A stretch of DNA of 64,000 nt from Echinometra lucunter (lineage: Eukaryota; Echinodermata; Echinoidea; Camarodonta; Echinometridae), in assembly GCA_029962745.1 (NCBI GenBank), contig CM057158.1, forward strand, positions 7,072,179 through 7,136,178, written 5' to 3'. The translations under genes and the position numbers were made by a program. The notes beneath the pieces were generated by a model. That model was not told the origin of the DNA, did no database searches, and was given only the letters and a program-made list of their open reading frames with translations. Shown in pieces: positions 12,301 to 21,529 of the stretch; position 1 is the first letter of the stretch, and the number at the start of each line of letters is the position of its first letter.

Positions 12301-13980
12301 GTCACTGTTGATTTTCTCACTGAGATTGACAAGTTAGTTCAGCTCATAGAGTCACCCATATTCACATGTAAGTATGAAGGTTTGAAGTTAATCTACATTT
12401 TGCACAAATGAAGCTAGCCAAACATTAATTGAAAGTCACAAACTTCATGTAAAAGCACTAAAGGCCATAAGTCAGATACTGTATAAATGAAAATTATTTC
12501 TTGGTTAAACTTACAATGATATGTTACTAAAGAATGTCATTGATTTCCTTATTTTTTCTGGAATCCCATCTTATGAATAGTTGCAATCAATTTAATCCCA
12601 ATTGGTTGATATTAATAGCATGTCTGTAAATATTAGATTGGTGATTATAGTTGGGCAGTTATGCAGCTTGTCCAGTATCCCATTTCATATATAGATTGGA
12701 GAGGATATACAATCTTACAGCAATGATTTTGTAGGACTAACATACATGTACTTCTATGTTCTAAGTAAACTCTTTTGGAGTAGCTTAGTTAAACATACTG
12801 TTTTTTACAGAAAAACTTTGATCTTTAACAGATCTGCGTCTTCAACTGCTAGACCCAGAGCACAACCCGTTCCTTCTCAAGAGTCTGTATGGTCTCCTCA
12901 TGCTTCTACCCCAGAGTACTGCTTTCAACACCCTTCATCATCGGCTGACCTGCGTACCCAACCTGCAGTTCCTATCTGGTACAGGGTCAACACCCAAGAA
13001 ACTCTTTATGCCGGGCCACAAAGCTGCAGTCGACCCAAGGTTAGCTTAGTATTCAGTTAGGATTATTGATTATATGCCTGACAGGTGGGTCCTAGCAAAA
13101 CTTAGTCTAAAAAATTAAATTTGTTTTGTTTTGCAGTGAAAGAAATGAGAACAGCATAGAAACATTATCCACTATACCGGGTAATTTAGATGTATGGACT
13201 GTTGTGTGTTATAAAAGTATCTGTATATAATTGTGGAAATTTCTGAAAGATTTTCGTAGAAAGCAGCGGGTGGTCATGCATCTATCTGTTTGTGCCCTTC
13301 GGCTGAGCATGCACAGTATTGTTTCAAGCATGAATCTTATTCTCCTGTAATCGTAGTCAAAAAGAAAAAAACTCTGCACCTTCATACAAGCCCCTATTCT
13401 TTTCATTGTCATTGTGATTGCCATATGAATCTGAATCTGAATCTGAATCTGAATTAATATGGCTCAACACTCCTGTGGAAAAAAAGCTTCTGAGCTGACC
13501 AGAGCCTATCCGTCCCATGAGTGGTAAATAAATAAATAAAAAAATAAATAAAGTAAAGTGAGTCGGGTGGGTGTGCACCATCACTATCATCATCACCATA
13601 ATCATCATCATTATTATCTTCATCATCATCATCATCACTATTATTATCATCATCAACATTAACATCATCATCAACATTACCATCTGTGATTATGACATCA
13701 TCATCATTATTACCATTACCGTCTGTGATCTAAGTAGGGATTTTTGTTGCAAACTGGATATCTTAAGAAGCAATGATGACGTTTGGAATACCTGTGTATT
13801 TTGGATTATTCCTTTTCTTTCTTTTTCTTCTCCTCATGCAGTAAGTGTGATTCACCTCACAAGAAGAACATCAACTGGCATGAGATGCTGGAGCACTTCC
13901 ACCGGATCCAGCAAGAGCATAGCAAGGCTAAGAGATCCAGGCATCTACCCCTGGAGAGTCAGGTATCTGCAGAGACCTGA
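234..13980 (+). CDS. VAC14: VAC14, PIKfyve complex scaffold (3' part, 13 exons)
   Basis: Vac14 is the HEAT-repeat scaffold that holds the lipid kinase PIKfyve/Fab1 and the phosphatase FIG4 together on endosome and lysosome membranes, controlling PI(3,5)P2. Thirteen exons join without a phase break: 234-341, 2149-2258, 3425-3531, 4056-4193, 4573-4687, 5691-5832, 7795-7860, 8397-8626, 9868-10042, 11253-11371, 12288-12367, 12832-13039 and 13842-13980. They give 578 residues plus TGA. Blocks match animal Vac14 throughout, for example [72 protein letters not shown] and [15 protein letters not shown]. Human Vac14 is about 780 residues, so roughly the first 200 lie upstream of the window. The linker after exon 5 is much shorter than in human. 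Two introns look U12-type. The C-terminus (VSAET) does not resemble the human end. Identification is firm; exon edges are read from splice consensus and phase. Confidence 0.96.
720..1975. repeat. G-rich minisatellite, about 12 copies of a 93-113 bp unit
   Basis: The core cactggatctacaat recurs near 738, 851, 960, 1063, 1171, 1279, 1374, 1467, 1566, 1663, 1771 and 1871. Each unit also carries acagaactagagagtgct, tagtagagacagagtct, a (GA)n stretch and a run of eight or more G. It lies in the first VAC14 intron of the window, with the G-rich strand being the transcribed (sense) strand. Confidence 0.97.
2149..2258 (+). CDS. VAC14: VAC14 exon b
   Basis: The acceptor is gttcag and the donor is gtaatt at 2259. 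It encodes [20 protein letters not shown] and continues to NKEVRK, ending two bases into the ATG (Met) codon that exon c completes. This is one of the best conserved HEAT blocks of the family. Confidence 0.95.
2498..2670. mobile_element. Palindromic MITE, TIR GGGGTGTTTCATAAAGCTGT
   Basis: The left arm starts with the stated motif; the right arm is its reverse complement, ending at 2670. The arms pair for roughly 55 bases each, including TTTACGCACGACTGG, around a short AT-rich loop. No coding capacity. It lies in a VAC14 intron. Confidence 0.88.
2741..3150 (+). mobile_element. piggyBac-like MITE, copy 1 (degraded)
   Basis: It is related to the better preserved element at 5219-5636: shared gacaggaattatt-like left end, ATTGCTACATTTTTCTTA and GAATATAAATTGA inside, and a tgaatgggtt right end. 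The left terminal repeat is decayed (gttcataacagg). It lies in a VAC14 intron. Confidence 0.75.
3425..3531 (+). CDS. VAC14: VAC14 exon c
   Basis: The acceptor is gatcag and the donor is gttagt at 3532. It encodes [20 protein letters not shown] and then [15 protein letters not shown], ending one base into the next codon. Phase agrees with both neighbours. Confidence 0.94.
4056..4193 (+). CDS. VAC14: VAC14 exon d, ends at a U12-type AT donor
   Basis: The acceptor is tttcag before 4056. The exon encodes [15 protein letters not shown] and then NLAGRSLL, ending [12 protein letters not shown] plus one base. The conserved YEEQHRK stretch reads straight into ATATCCTTT at 4194, the U12 AT-type donor consensus. 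Ordinary GT donors just downstream lie after an in-frame TGA. A GT donor at 4171 would keep phase with an AG acceptor but would delete the conserved YEEQHRK. Confidence 0.88.
4194..4572 (+). other. VAC14: Probable U12-type AT-AA intron of VAC14
   Basis: The intron opens with ATATCCTTT, a perfect AT-type minor-spliceosome donor. Near its end GTCCTTGAC (4552-4560) matches the U12 branch consensus at eight of nine positions, with the branch A at 4559, 13 bases before the exon. Reading phase and the conserved Ser codon place the exon start at 4573, so the intron ends in AA. The nearby AC (4567-4568) and AG (4572-4573) would both shift the frame. A one-base assembly error is the main alternative. 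Confidence 0.72.
4573..4687 (+). CDS. VAC14: VAC14 exon e
   Basis: It encodes [16 protein letters not shown] followed by an acidic linker, [11 protein letters not shown], and ends two bases into a Leu codon at gtaagta (4688). The start is set by phase: beginning at 4573 completes AGT (Ser), the residue found at this place in human Vac14 (KKSIKEVA). That puts AA, not AG or AC, at the end of the preceding intron. Confidence 0.85.
5219..5636 (+). mobile_element. piggyBac-like MITE, copy 2
   Basis: The ends read ttaacccattcgtgacag and the exact inverse, ctgtcacgaatgggttaa. The CCC...GGG termini inside TTAA are typical of piggyBac-type non-autonomous elements. Length is about 418 bp with no transposase coding. 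It lies in a VAC14 intron and a further copy lies at 17520. Confidence 0.85.
5691..5832 (+). CDS. VAC14: VAC14 exon f
   Basis: The acceptor is cctgcag and the donor is gttggt at 5833. In the conserved frame it encodes [18 protein letters not shown], then TRYLGHK and [18 protein letters not shown]. The family shows TRIAVLKWLYHLYIKTP at this place. A long open frame overlapping this exon (5610-5960) is in the wrong phase. Confidence 0.93.
6338..6420 (-). mobile_element. LINE-like 3' tail
   Basis: Read on the - strand, ctgtaaagtgctctgaaacc is followed by tatataaatgaac-like sequence and a short TTGTA repeat. This is the form of a CR1/L2-type LINE 3' end with a microsatellite tail. It is short, so the call is tentative. 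Confidence 0.4.
6441..7438. mobile_element. 998-bp foldback element with TTAA ends
   Basis: The ends are TTAAAGGAGAATGAAACCC and the near inverse GATTTCATTCCCCTTTAA. The two halves are inverted copies of almost 490 bases: AGCTGCCATTTTGATTAAAC (6599) pairs with its inverse near 7268, and GACTTTGTCACTG lies opposite a related block near 7145. The centre is near 6940. TTAA ends fit a Kolobok- or piggyBac-type foldback. It lies in a VAC14 intron. Confidence 0.9.
7795..7860 (+). CDS. VAC14: VAC14 exon g
   Basis: A 66-base exon between an aaatag acceptor and a gtgagt donor. It encodes [18 protein letters not shown] followed by PSDE, phase 0 on both sides, matching LFPILLQTLSDESDE of vertebrate Vac14. 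Confidence 0.92.
8397..8626 (+). CDS. VAC14: VAC14 exon h
   Basis: The acceptor is tgtaag and the donor is gtaaag at 8627. It encodes [15 protein letters not shown], a variable Gly/Ala/Ser/Thr-rich linker, then [16 protein letters not shown] and GSFIIR. The last codon is completed by exon i. Confidence 0.95.
9133..9837. mobile_element. pogo/Tigger-like element
   Basis: The terminal repeats are CAGGCTAGTCTCGATATAA and, inverted at the right, CAGGCTACTCTCGATATAA. Sub-terminal cgttataacgagg-like motifs are characteristic of pogo/Tigger ends. TA follows the right end but not the left. No transposase frame is visible in 705 bp. Confidence 0.75.
9868..10042 (+). CDS. VAC14: VAC14 exon i
   Basis: The acceptor is gacag and the donor is gtaata at 10043. 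It encodes [20 protein letters not shown], then [18 protein letters not shown] and [14 protein letters not shown]. This is the most recognisable part of the Vac14 C-terminal domain. Confidence 0.96.
10489..11152. mobile_element. 664-bp foldback element
   Basis: The arms are inverted copies: CGGCGCATCGATGAATT with AAAGAAATAAATCAGAAAAT on the left matches its inverse near 11048-11090. The centre near 10820 is a small perfect hairpin (atcgccaactgattggcgat). The right end was carried into the exon duplication that follows. Confidence 0.85.
11123..11296 (+). repeat. 174-bp segment duplicated at 11466 (copy 1)
   Basis: It covers the end of the foldback element, the polypyrimidine tract and acceptor, and the first 44 bases of VAC14 exon j. 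Copy 2 is offset by exactly 343 bases, with one mismatch seen (g at 11258, a at 11601). Confidence 0.95.
11253..11371 (+). CDS. VAC14: VAC14 exon j, ends at a U12-type GT donor
   Basis: The acceptor is tttcag; the exon encodes [18 protein letters not shown], then [19 protein letters not shown] plus two bases. The donor at 11372 is GTATCCTT, the U12 GT-type consensus. The first 44 bases of this exon and its acceptor are duplicated downstream at 11466-11639. Confidence 0.94.
11466..11639 (+). pseudogene. VAC14: Truncated second copy of VAC14 exon j (pseudo-exon)
   Basis: Copy 2 keeps the acceptor (tttcag at 11590-11595) and the codons for [15 protein letters not shown], then breaks off at 11639. 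Beyond the break the frame reads about ten more residues to a TAA, and no donor is evident before it. If spliced in it would truncate Vac14. It sits inside the U12-type intron. Near identity means the duplication is recent, or that it is an assembly artefact joining two haplotypes. Confidence 0.85.
11762..12060 (+). mobile_element. Degenerate tRNA-derived SINE
   Basis: gtctagtgg and tgttcaaattcc are spaced like the A and B boxes of a tRNA promoter. They are followed by a body, gtcctttggcaagatgtgaa and tttgccactctctgg, resembling common invertebrate SINE bodies. The tRNA-like part cannot form a good acceptor stem, so it is not a functional tRNA gene. Confidence 0.55.
12288..12367 (+). CDS. VAC14: VAC14 exon k
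   Basis: The acceptor is tcacag and the donor is gtaagt at 12368. It encodes [20 protein letters not shown] and ESPIFT, with the split codon before it giving Phe. This matches [20 protein letters not shown] of vertebrates. Confidence 0.95.
12832..13039 (+). CDS. VAC14: VAC14 exon l
   Basis: The acceptor is taacag and the donor is gttagc. It encodes [20 protein letters not shown], then [18 protein letters not shown] and a less conserved tail [18 protein letters not shown]. The conserved MLLPQS block belongs to the C-terminal domain used for Vac14 multimerisation and FIG4/PIKfyve binding. Confidence 0.95.
13427..13455. repeat. (AATCTG)n microsatellite
   Basis: Four to five units of aatctg in the last VAC14 intron. 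Confidence 0.85.
13577..13728. repeat. (ATC/ATT)n trinucleotide tract
   Basis: Irregular atc, att and aac triplets over about 150 bases in the last VAC14 intron. The Ile-rich open frames seen across it are by-products of the repeat. Confidence 0.9.
13842..13980 (+). CDS. VAC14: VAC14 last coding exon
   Basis: The acceptor is catgcag. It encodes [19 protein letters not shown], then [20 protein letters not shown] and QVSAET, followed by TGA at 13978-13980. The [15 protein letters not shown] part aligns with DYAELLQHFEKVQNKH of human Vac14. The final 50 or so bases are the first unit of a diverged tandem repeat that continues into the 3' UTR. Confidence 0.93.
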
Positions 13981-14250
13981 GAATGTTCACGGTTTTAAAC
14001 CCCAATGATATTCATGTGAAACAGATCCAAGCACCTACCCAAGGAGAATCGGGGATTAGCAGAGACCCGATGTTCATGGTTCACATTCCAATCACGTCTT
14101 CTTGCAGGCAATCATCTGCATTTTGAGAATCAGACATCTGGCAAAACCTGAGACCCTGAGGCTCAATTCCTATCACATCTGCCCACAAGACATTCATCTA
14201 TGTTTAACATGTGGAGACTTGATTCCCTGAGGTTCATATCCCAATTTCGG
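13931..14250 (+). repeat. Diverged tandem repeat spanning the VAC14 stop codon
   Basis: The first unit, agatccaggcatctacccct through gcagagacctga, is coding and ends VAC14. A second unit begins at 14023 (agatccaagcacctaccc) and keeps gcagagaccc and tgttca. Two more degraded units can be followed by gagaatcagacatctggca and gtggagacttgattccctgag. Unit length is about 70-90 bases. Confidence 0.6.
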
Positions 14251-14503
14251 AACTGGCCATTTCCAGACGCAAGAGGAAAATAAAGACGTGGGATGATGTT
14301 TGTGAGCTATTGTGAATGGTTTACCATTTGCCATCTTGGCAGTGGAGTTGGTGTCAGTACCTTGAATCCCTGCAAAGGGGAGATCATATGTAATTTTCAG
14401 TAGAGAGGCCAAGTCCTGTCTCAACATTATATTGTAGGAACTATCTTGAGGAACTGAAGATGGTTGATAGTATATGTCTCAGCTTCAATCAGATGATCAG
14501 CTT

Positions 14504-14509
14504 AATAAA
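14504..14509 (+). terminator. Candidate VAC14 poly(A) signal AATAAA
   Basis: First AATAAA after the VAC14 stop, 524 bases downstream, followed within 40 bases by a T/G-containing stretch (acttgttagctgtgg). Further AATAAA hexamers occur near 15956 and 16801, so the true 3' end is uncertain. Confidence 0.35.
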
Positions 14510-14754
14510 TAACAGCATTATTCATCCTTCGTAGAACTTGTTAGCTGTGGAACAAAGCAAGGCGGGATGGGATGTTTTCACTTTGTGGAACAAGCCCATA
14601 TTCATAGAATCTTTGATATTATGATATGAACCATTAGGTAGCTGATTATCATGATAAAGTGGCTTCACTTTTCATTGATTATATGGGGTAGCCGTGAAAT
14701 AACCATGAATAACATTTCCAAACTCAGTCCACTCCAAATCTTCCCTCTTCCCTG

Positions 14755-14788
14755 CCCCCCCCCCCCCCCCCACTCTCTCTCTCTCTCT
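14755..14788. repeat. Poly(C) and (CT)n tract
   Basis: About 17 consecutive C followed by a (CT)n run. Confidence 0.9.
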
Positions 14789-15632
14789 TTAATACCTCTC
14801 CTTTCTCTCTCTGCCAATATTGGGACTGGCAATATTAATCACAACACCTTTTTTTTATTTTAAGAGGTAGAAATTTTGACCTTCCTCTTCCAGGGCTCCT
14901 CATTAAACACCTTTTTTTGTATAGGGGGTGTAGATTTAAAGTTTAGGATGTGTTAAGCCCTATGTTAAAATTATTGAATGATGGGGGTCTGGACCTAAAT
15001 TTTGGATGCCCAGTTGCCTTGTGTGTCTGTTGGTGCTAAACTGCACTCTTAATTTCTTCAGAATTATAATTATCTAACTTGTTTCTAAATATTTGCCTTT
15101 TTGTTCTTTAACCTTCTTCTTATCTCTCTGTCTTTTTCTATTTCTACCCCCTTCTCTCTTCTTTCTCTTTCTAACCCCTCCCACCCCCTCTCTCCCTCAT
15201 GTTCTGTCTCTTATACAAACACAAACTTCCCCCTCCTTGTCTCATGTCAAAAAAATTGAGATATGTTGAGACATTTTTTTTTTTAATTGAGATATTCCCT
15301 CTATACCGTGCAGAGCTGCAATAAGTCTAGTGCATACACTTGTGTAGATTATTGAATTATATTAATTCATAATAGTTTGTTTTCTTGCATGGTACATGTA
15401 TATGTGAAAGCTGGATATGTATATTTTTGTACTTGAAATAATCCATGAATACTATATACACTGAAATTAATCAGTTGGTGAATCTGAATGCTACACTTTT
15501 TTTTTTAAAAATCTAAATATTGAATGATTGAACAGGTCAAGAATACTGTTTCATAAAATGTTCCTTGTAAAGTTCAAATTTAGCATGGGGAAATTATTAG
15601 CTTGTGTGAAAACTTGCCCTATCATTGTAATA

Positions 15633-15927
15633 TAGTAGTAGTAGTAGTGGTGGTGGTGGTGGTGGTGGTGGTGGTGGTGGTGGTGGTGGTGGTGGTGGTG
15701 GTGGTGGTGGTGGTAGTGGTGGTGGTAGTGGTGGTGGTAGTGGTGGTGGTAGTGGTGGTGGTAGTGGTAGTGATAGTGGTAGCAGCAGTAGCAGTAGCAG
15801 TAATAGTAGTAGTAGCAGTAGCAGTAGCAGTAGCAGTAGCAGTAGCAGTAGCAGTGCAGTAGCAGTAGCAGTAGCAGTAGCAGTAGTAGTAGTAGTGGTG
15901 GTAGGGTAGTGATAGTAGTGGTAGTAA
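15633..15927. repeat. (TAG/TGG/CAG)n trinucleotide array, about 295 bp
   Basis: A tract of tag, then long tgg, then mixed tag/tgg, then cagtag-type hexamers, all in one triplet register. It produces long artefactual frames such as poly-Val on + and poly-Thr, poly-Pro or poly-His on -. No gene is implied. Confidence 0.96.
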
Positions 15928-16378
15928 GGATTGATATTTGAAATATGAACACAAAATAAATCCAGGTTTGTTAGATTATTCTCTATATGTTCAATAACTA
16001 AAGGGATGTAGTTAGCAAGGTACATCTAACAGAAGGAAGAGAAGGTCCTTTTTTTTAAAACCCATATTTTTTTTTCACTTCAAACAAGTTCCAACACTTG
16101 ATCTAGCTTGTTGGTCTATTTTAAATGAGTGAAAATAGGTACCAAAGAAAAATTTGGAATGTAAGAAGATGAGATTTGGTTACTTTTCTTTCTTGAAAGT
16201 ATTTTTGGACTTTCAGTTGTCAACATCCAGTATATATATATTTTATTTTTTAGCTTGATATTGTGCAAATTTACATGAAAGGTCTCTCTCTTACTTAATG
16301 TGAACTACTGATGTGCAATTTATACTTCTTTACTGTACACATACTATAAAAATATTTGTACATAGATGTTAATCTATA

Positions 16379-16569
16379 CGGCTGTAATTCACAAAAGAGG
16401 TTTAAATCCCCTCCTGGGATTTTTAAGCGTACATTCGTACAAAAATCCGGTCCATTTTAATGTTTTCTATAAAGCGTGCGCTTGGCCGATACGCACCAAT
16501 TTACACTCCTTGTACAATTGTCGTATGCTTACAGAGGTTTAAATCAAACCTCTTTTGTGAATTCCGGCC
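16379..16569. mobile_element. 191-bp MITE with TA target duplication
   Basis: Left end cggctgtaattcacaaaaga, right end the inverse of ggccggaattcacaaaagag. TA is present on both sides (16377-16378 and 16570-16571), fitting a Tc1/mariner or pogo-type origin. Confidence 0.82.
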
Positions 16570-17280
16570 TAGAAGTTCTATTTACCCTGTTACTTTCAAA
16601 AGATTTAGTTATCCTAATACGTGAACTGCCTAAGGCACAACTCATCTTATTTCTGTTTGTTACTGTGCTGGAATGTTAATTTTCTTGATTTTTTGCAATT
16701 TGTGACTAGGTATATATTTGAAGGGCTGGTCAGATCCATGGGCAGACTTCTCCAATAAGGATAAAAGATGGACTACTAGTGTATGAATGTATTGTTACTG
16801 ATAATAATAAAGCCATTCACATCACAATGATAAAATCCTTGGGTTGTGGCAGTCAAACACAGTGAGCGGAGCACAGCCCACATTACTTCTTGTGACAGCT
16901 TGCATAATGCAATGATTAATATCTGGTTTTTATACTAGGCACGCATACTTTGTACTTAGAAAGTCAGCCTGCTGTGAAAAGAATGCAATCACATTCATAT
17001 TTTCATTGTAGATTGTGTTTGCTGAACAGTAAACACATGCCAAAATGTCCATCTGCAATTTAATTCAATGCTCCCTGTAATTAAAAATGAAAATTGGAAA
17101 TAGCATTTACTGGAGGAGCATAAAATCATACCTTTATCAGCATGATTTATATCAAATCAGCGGTTTTGATAGGTTGGTAGATAAGTATGTCACACAAATG
17201 GATTAACTACATTTCAAAAAGAACTAAATGTGAAGTTATGAGCGGTTCTTGGACAACTCCCCCGATAGGATTCCCACCTG

Positions 17281-17309
17281 ACAACTCCCCCAGTCCCCGG
17301 GGGAGTTGT
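17281..17309. repeat. Short perfect hairpin of a caactccccc repeat
   Basis: acaactcccccagtc pairs with ccgggggagttgt. A related gacaactcccccgat lies just upstream at 17250. The ggacaa(c/t)t(c/a)ccccc theme returns in the element at 52899. Confidence 0.7.
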
Positions 17310-17519
17310 CCTGATACGGTTATGAGCACATACTGTATGGTAGTGGGAAATTTGTACTCATATTTATATGTCAGAAAAATATGTTCAGCTTCCTGCAGAC
17401 TTCAATAGCAATTGAGAACCTTGCTAATAAACGTAAAACAACATTTATGGCTATTTTTGTGGGCACCTTTTGCAGCTTACATATGTATTTTGGATTTTAA
17501 AAGATATCTTCTTATGTTT

Positions 17520-17903
17520 CAACCCATTCATGTCAGCAAGTTCACATTAAGTGGTTTGGCCCAGTAACTTGTGATGCAGACCGTTGAAAAAACATACCAA
17601 ATACATGAGAAGCTAAAAATCTCCATACTTTGTGCCCATTTGGGTCGCGTCAGTATTTGTCGCTTGACGCTGAAACTTTTTAATGCAAAATAACCAGTAA
17701 AATCCTTAAATTGGCAACACAATGGAAAGTTCAAGATCACTGTTTTTCCATGCCAACTGGCAACTTCTCAACATACTTTCTGTCAATTTATATTCATTTC
17801 AAATACATGTTTTATAAGAAAAAAAAGATACTAGTGTTGCCAATTTGAAGGAGAAATGCTGATCATGTAAGGCTCAAATAATTCCTGTCATGAATTGGTT
17901 GAG
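17520..17903 (-). mobile_element. piggyBac-like MITE, copy 3 (inverted)
   Basis: Ends are caacccattcatgtcag and ctgtcatgaattggttg. The interior is the reverse complement of the family at 5219, including gttgccaatttgaagg and ttaaattggcaac. The TTAA ends have decayed. Confidence 0.8.
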
Positions 17904-18729
17904 CATTATTATCTTCTTTATTTTTTTTTTCAATCTCAAAAGGCATCTAACACAATCAAAATTATCATTACATTAGGGTGAATTACATTCCAAGTTATAA
18001 TAGTACACTGTATTCATTTTCATTTTCAAGCTGCCTGTATCAAGTAATCCACAGCAAATGTGCGGAAATATGTTTTTTTTATAGTTGATCTGGGAATATT
18101 CCTATTGCAGTGCTCTTTATGTAAGCATTTTTTTTAAATAGCAAATCTCAATTAAAAAAACCCAATAAATATTGAGATATTTGGAGGTGCTTTTTAGAAT
18201 TGTCATGGGAACCTATTTTGAAATTCAAAAAGTCCATTTTCTTCGCTTGTAGGGATGATAATCAAATTATTGTTCCAACAACATCTTTCATTTGAAGAGA
18301 AGGAAACTTGCAGCTAGTGGTCTCTGGGTGTTAAAATTCATCATTTTTTATATGCAGTCATTACCAATACATCAACTCAGTAGCAGTGTTGTCTCTGATA
18401 GATCCAAAGGGGTTTTGTTTGTTTGTTTTCTAAGCTTTTGACGAAAGACCTCCCAAGTGTTATCCAGAATCTGTTCTTGTTTATTCTCATGCCCAATTTA
18501 ATGTCCCTGTTGAATTCAAATAAAATGTCATGAAGTACGGAGAAGTATCACCCAACCACTGAAACCAGAATGTAATAACTTCTTAATGCTCTCTACATTT
18601 TAGAGACTTTGGGGTACCAAATTCAGGTTTATAACCATCAAAAATATTTCTTGTAACATTAAGAACCAAGCAGGAAATTATGCAATGTGTATGGAGAAGG
18701 GTGAGAAAACCAAGAACTTTGATTACATG

Positions 18730-18956
18730 CAGAGCTGCCAACCCCAATTGGGAAAAAATCCTATTCTTTATTTCTTTTTATCCTATTTTCAAGCCCAAAA
18801 TCCTATTTGTTTCAAATTTCAAAACATCCAACAGTATAAAGAATCATTCTTACAAATTTCAAAAATCCTATTTCAATTGGAAAAATCCTATTCAGTGTCA
18901 TATTCCCCTTAAAAATCCTACTAAATAGGATAAAATCCTACTAATTGGCAGCTCTG
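18730..18956. mobile_element. MITE with perfect 12-bp TIR CAGAGCTGCCAA
   Basis: It begins CAGAGCTGCCAA and ends with the exact inverse, TTGGCAGCTCTG, flanked by TACATG on both sides (18724-18729 and 18957-18962). The interior repeats the motif aaaatcctatt many times. A longer relative lies at 41203-41975. Confidence 0.85.
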
Positions 18957-19333
18957 TACATGGTGTGCCTGCTCCTTATGCAGGTGATAAGCATACATTG
19001 TTCTGATTTTCTGAAGTACAGAATATTGATTTGAAGCTATATTTGTATTTTTCTTTGCCTTTTTGTACCGTTTTTGTCAAAATATGATAGAAATTATTTA
19101 TACATTAAAGAATCGAAAAGGAAGATGAATCATAAGTTCCTACTCGTCTTTATTTGCTCAAAAGATAGCATCTGCCTAGAGTCAAGGTGTTATTCTGAAA
19201 ATGGCGTTATCTTTAATAGGGAAAAAGAAATTGTCATAGCAAACTTAAATTGCGTGGAATAAACTTGTCAATGTTGCTTGCATAGACGTCTCTTTTAATT
19301 TTACTTGAAGGCAGTCAGATTTACGCAGGTATT

Positions 19334-19605
19334 CAGAGGCAGATCCAGGCAGGGTGCCAAGGGTGCATGCCCCCCCCCCCTTTTATTTTTCTCTTTTTAT
19401 GATTTCTTTTTACTCCTTGGACAATGGTTGAGTAAGAGCTTTTGCTCTAAAATTGCTCTTAAAATGCAACTTTCCCACAGGATTTTTTTGAAAAAGTCCT
19501 TACCTTGGGAGGGGAAATACCCCCTCCCACACCCTCGCTCGCTCAGTCGCTCTGCTCCCTTCCTGCTGGCACCTCCCCTATTTCAAGTTCCTGGGTCCGC
19601 CACTG
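19334..19605. mobile_element. MITE with CAG(A/T)GGC terminal repeats
   Basis: The left end cagaggcagatccagg and the inverse of the right end, cagtggcggacccagg, are related. The element is flanked by GGTATT on both sides (19328-19333 and 19606-19611) and contains a poly(C) run. The ends resemble those of the larger element at 32667. Confidence 0.75.
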
Positions 19606-19665
19606 GGTATTAACCAATGGCTTGTTTGATTTTAATTTGTTATGACAAGCATATCTTACCACATC

Positions 19666-19770
19666 TAGGGGGTGTAACATAAAGAGATACAATCGATTGT
19701 AACTCTTTAGTATATGATTTGCCATATCATTCGTAAGATTGATTGTATTTTTTTATGTTACACCCCCTAT
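19666..19770. mobile_element. Short palindromic MITE, TIR GGGGGTGTAACATAAA
   Basis: Left gggggtgtaacataaaga and right ttatgttacacccccta are inverse, with acaatcgattg and aagattgattgt pairing further in. A 105-bp hairpin with TA at the ends. Confidence 0.8.
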
Positions 19771-21529
19771 TAGATAACAATGTTTTCAGAATGTGTCCCC
19801 AGGAAGGCTTTAACTTCATGTGAAGATGAGATAATAGAGGCTAATATTAAAAAAGATAAAAGAATACTACAGTCCCTTTATACAGTGCCTGTATGGTACC
19901 AAGACACTCGTTACATCATGGATATCATTTGTGGCTATGTTAAATACACAAATCAATGTGTTCGCAACAGCCGGGGGAAGTACGCAGTACATGTACAAAC
20001 AATTTCTAATGACATTTTCACTGCTGAACAGAAAGGTCACTTCTTGGAAAAAGAAATTGAGCAGGTTCTTGCAAAGTGTGGTTGGAGGGTATTCACTGCA
20101 CTGAAATGAATGCATATGCATGTATCTGTACTGCATATGGCCATGCATTTCGAACTGGGCCAGTTTTGTGTTACATGTGTTTTTGCAAAGAAATCATGCA
20201 TCTTATCACTCAAATGCCCATTATTGCCATACACCCATTATTTCCAGACACTTTAACTAAAGTATATAAAAGTATACATTTCACTGAAGAGAATTGACCG
20301 AGGATTCCAAAAATGCACTCATAAAAGCACAGGATGTAATGCTAAAGAGTTATGTAACCTGAAATACAAAAAATAGATATAAAATATTTCAGAAGTTTGA
20401 TGGAATGAGAAAAAAGTTTGATGTACCCTACAAAGCTAATTCTTGCATTTTTTAATTCTTCTCAGTTAGACCTTTCCATAGATATAAAACATCATGGGGT
20501 TCAATCAAATAAAATTAAATTTGCGCAAGCCCCTTTATGAATCATTTTTACGCACCAATATTTTCAACATATTTGAAAGTATCAGTAATGAACCTTTATG
20601 TATCGTCCTTAAAATGTCTTAATTGAAGCAAATAATGAATTAACCACATTATCTGGTACAAACAGAAATGATATCATGTCATTACCCCCATTTTCTTCTT
20701 TCTTTTATAGCTTTGGCTAGTATCTCTCTACAAGATGTAATATAAAACAAATCTAAATATTCCCTACAGGACAGTGTACTTTGCTGGAGTGCACTAATTC
20801 ATTGTTTACAATGACTACAAGTTGATGTAATAAAGTCATTAATAATTGACTAATAATGAAATATTAAAAACTTGTCCGGATATACATGTAGCTCCAAAAG
20901 CACACTGCATACAATGGTAAAGGTTTCAAAAAGAACCCCAACTCATCACATAGTATTGCAGGTCTGTCATGTAAAAGGGTATTGCTCTTCCCTTTGTTCC
21001 CACTAATTAGGTTAATCAGTAGTAGTTTCTTCATTAGCTGTTTCAAAATCACACTAGATGGATGAATTTCAGATAATCTTTCTTAAATAATAAGAAATCA
21101 ACATAGATGGCATACCATTAGGGGTAATGAAACTAAAAACTCATGAGCCACCTTGTAAAATCTATTAATTGTGAATAATTAATTAGGCCTCAAATTACAA
21201 GGATTATTGATTTGTAAATAAAGGCAAAGTTGCTAGTGTTGTTCGAAAGTTGTTTGATTGAAAGAAACCATAATACTGTTACAGAAGAAAACAACTTGTC
21301 TTAATGATATTTAGTAATTTTGCTCCTCCTGATCATCCTCCTCCTGATCATTCTCCACCCCGCAAAGTTCGTTAATCAGAGGTTAATTAGTACAATGTCA
21401 ATGGATGTTGGAACAAATCATTGTATGGAACATGATGACCTTTCTAAGAGCTTTGATTTGATACTAAATTTGGCTAGATAGGTGAAGTACTTACTGAGAA
21501 AATTACAAAAATAGGTGCAAAACTGTCGC

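Noticed and set aside
15551..16025. Long frames coding poly-Val, poly-Pro, poly-Thr, poly-Leu and poly-His
   Set aside because: All arise from the (TAG/TGG/CAG)n array; every frame is open only because the triplets contain few stops.
19780..20109. 109-codon + strand frame
   Set aside because: It has no recognisable domain, no splice context and AT-rich random-looking composition; best treated as chance, though it could be tested with RNA-seq.
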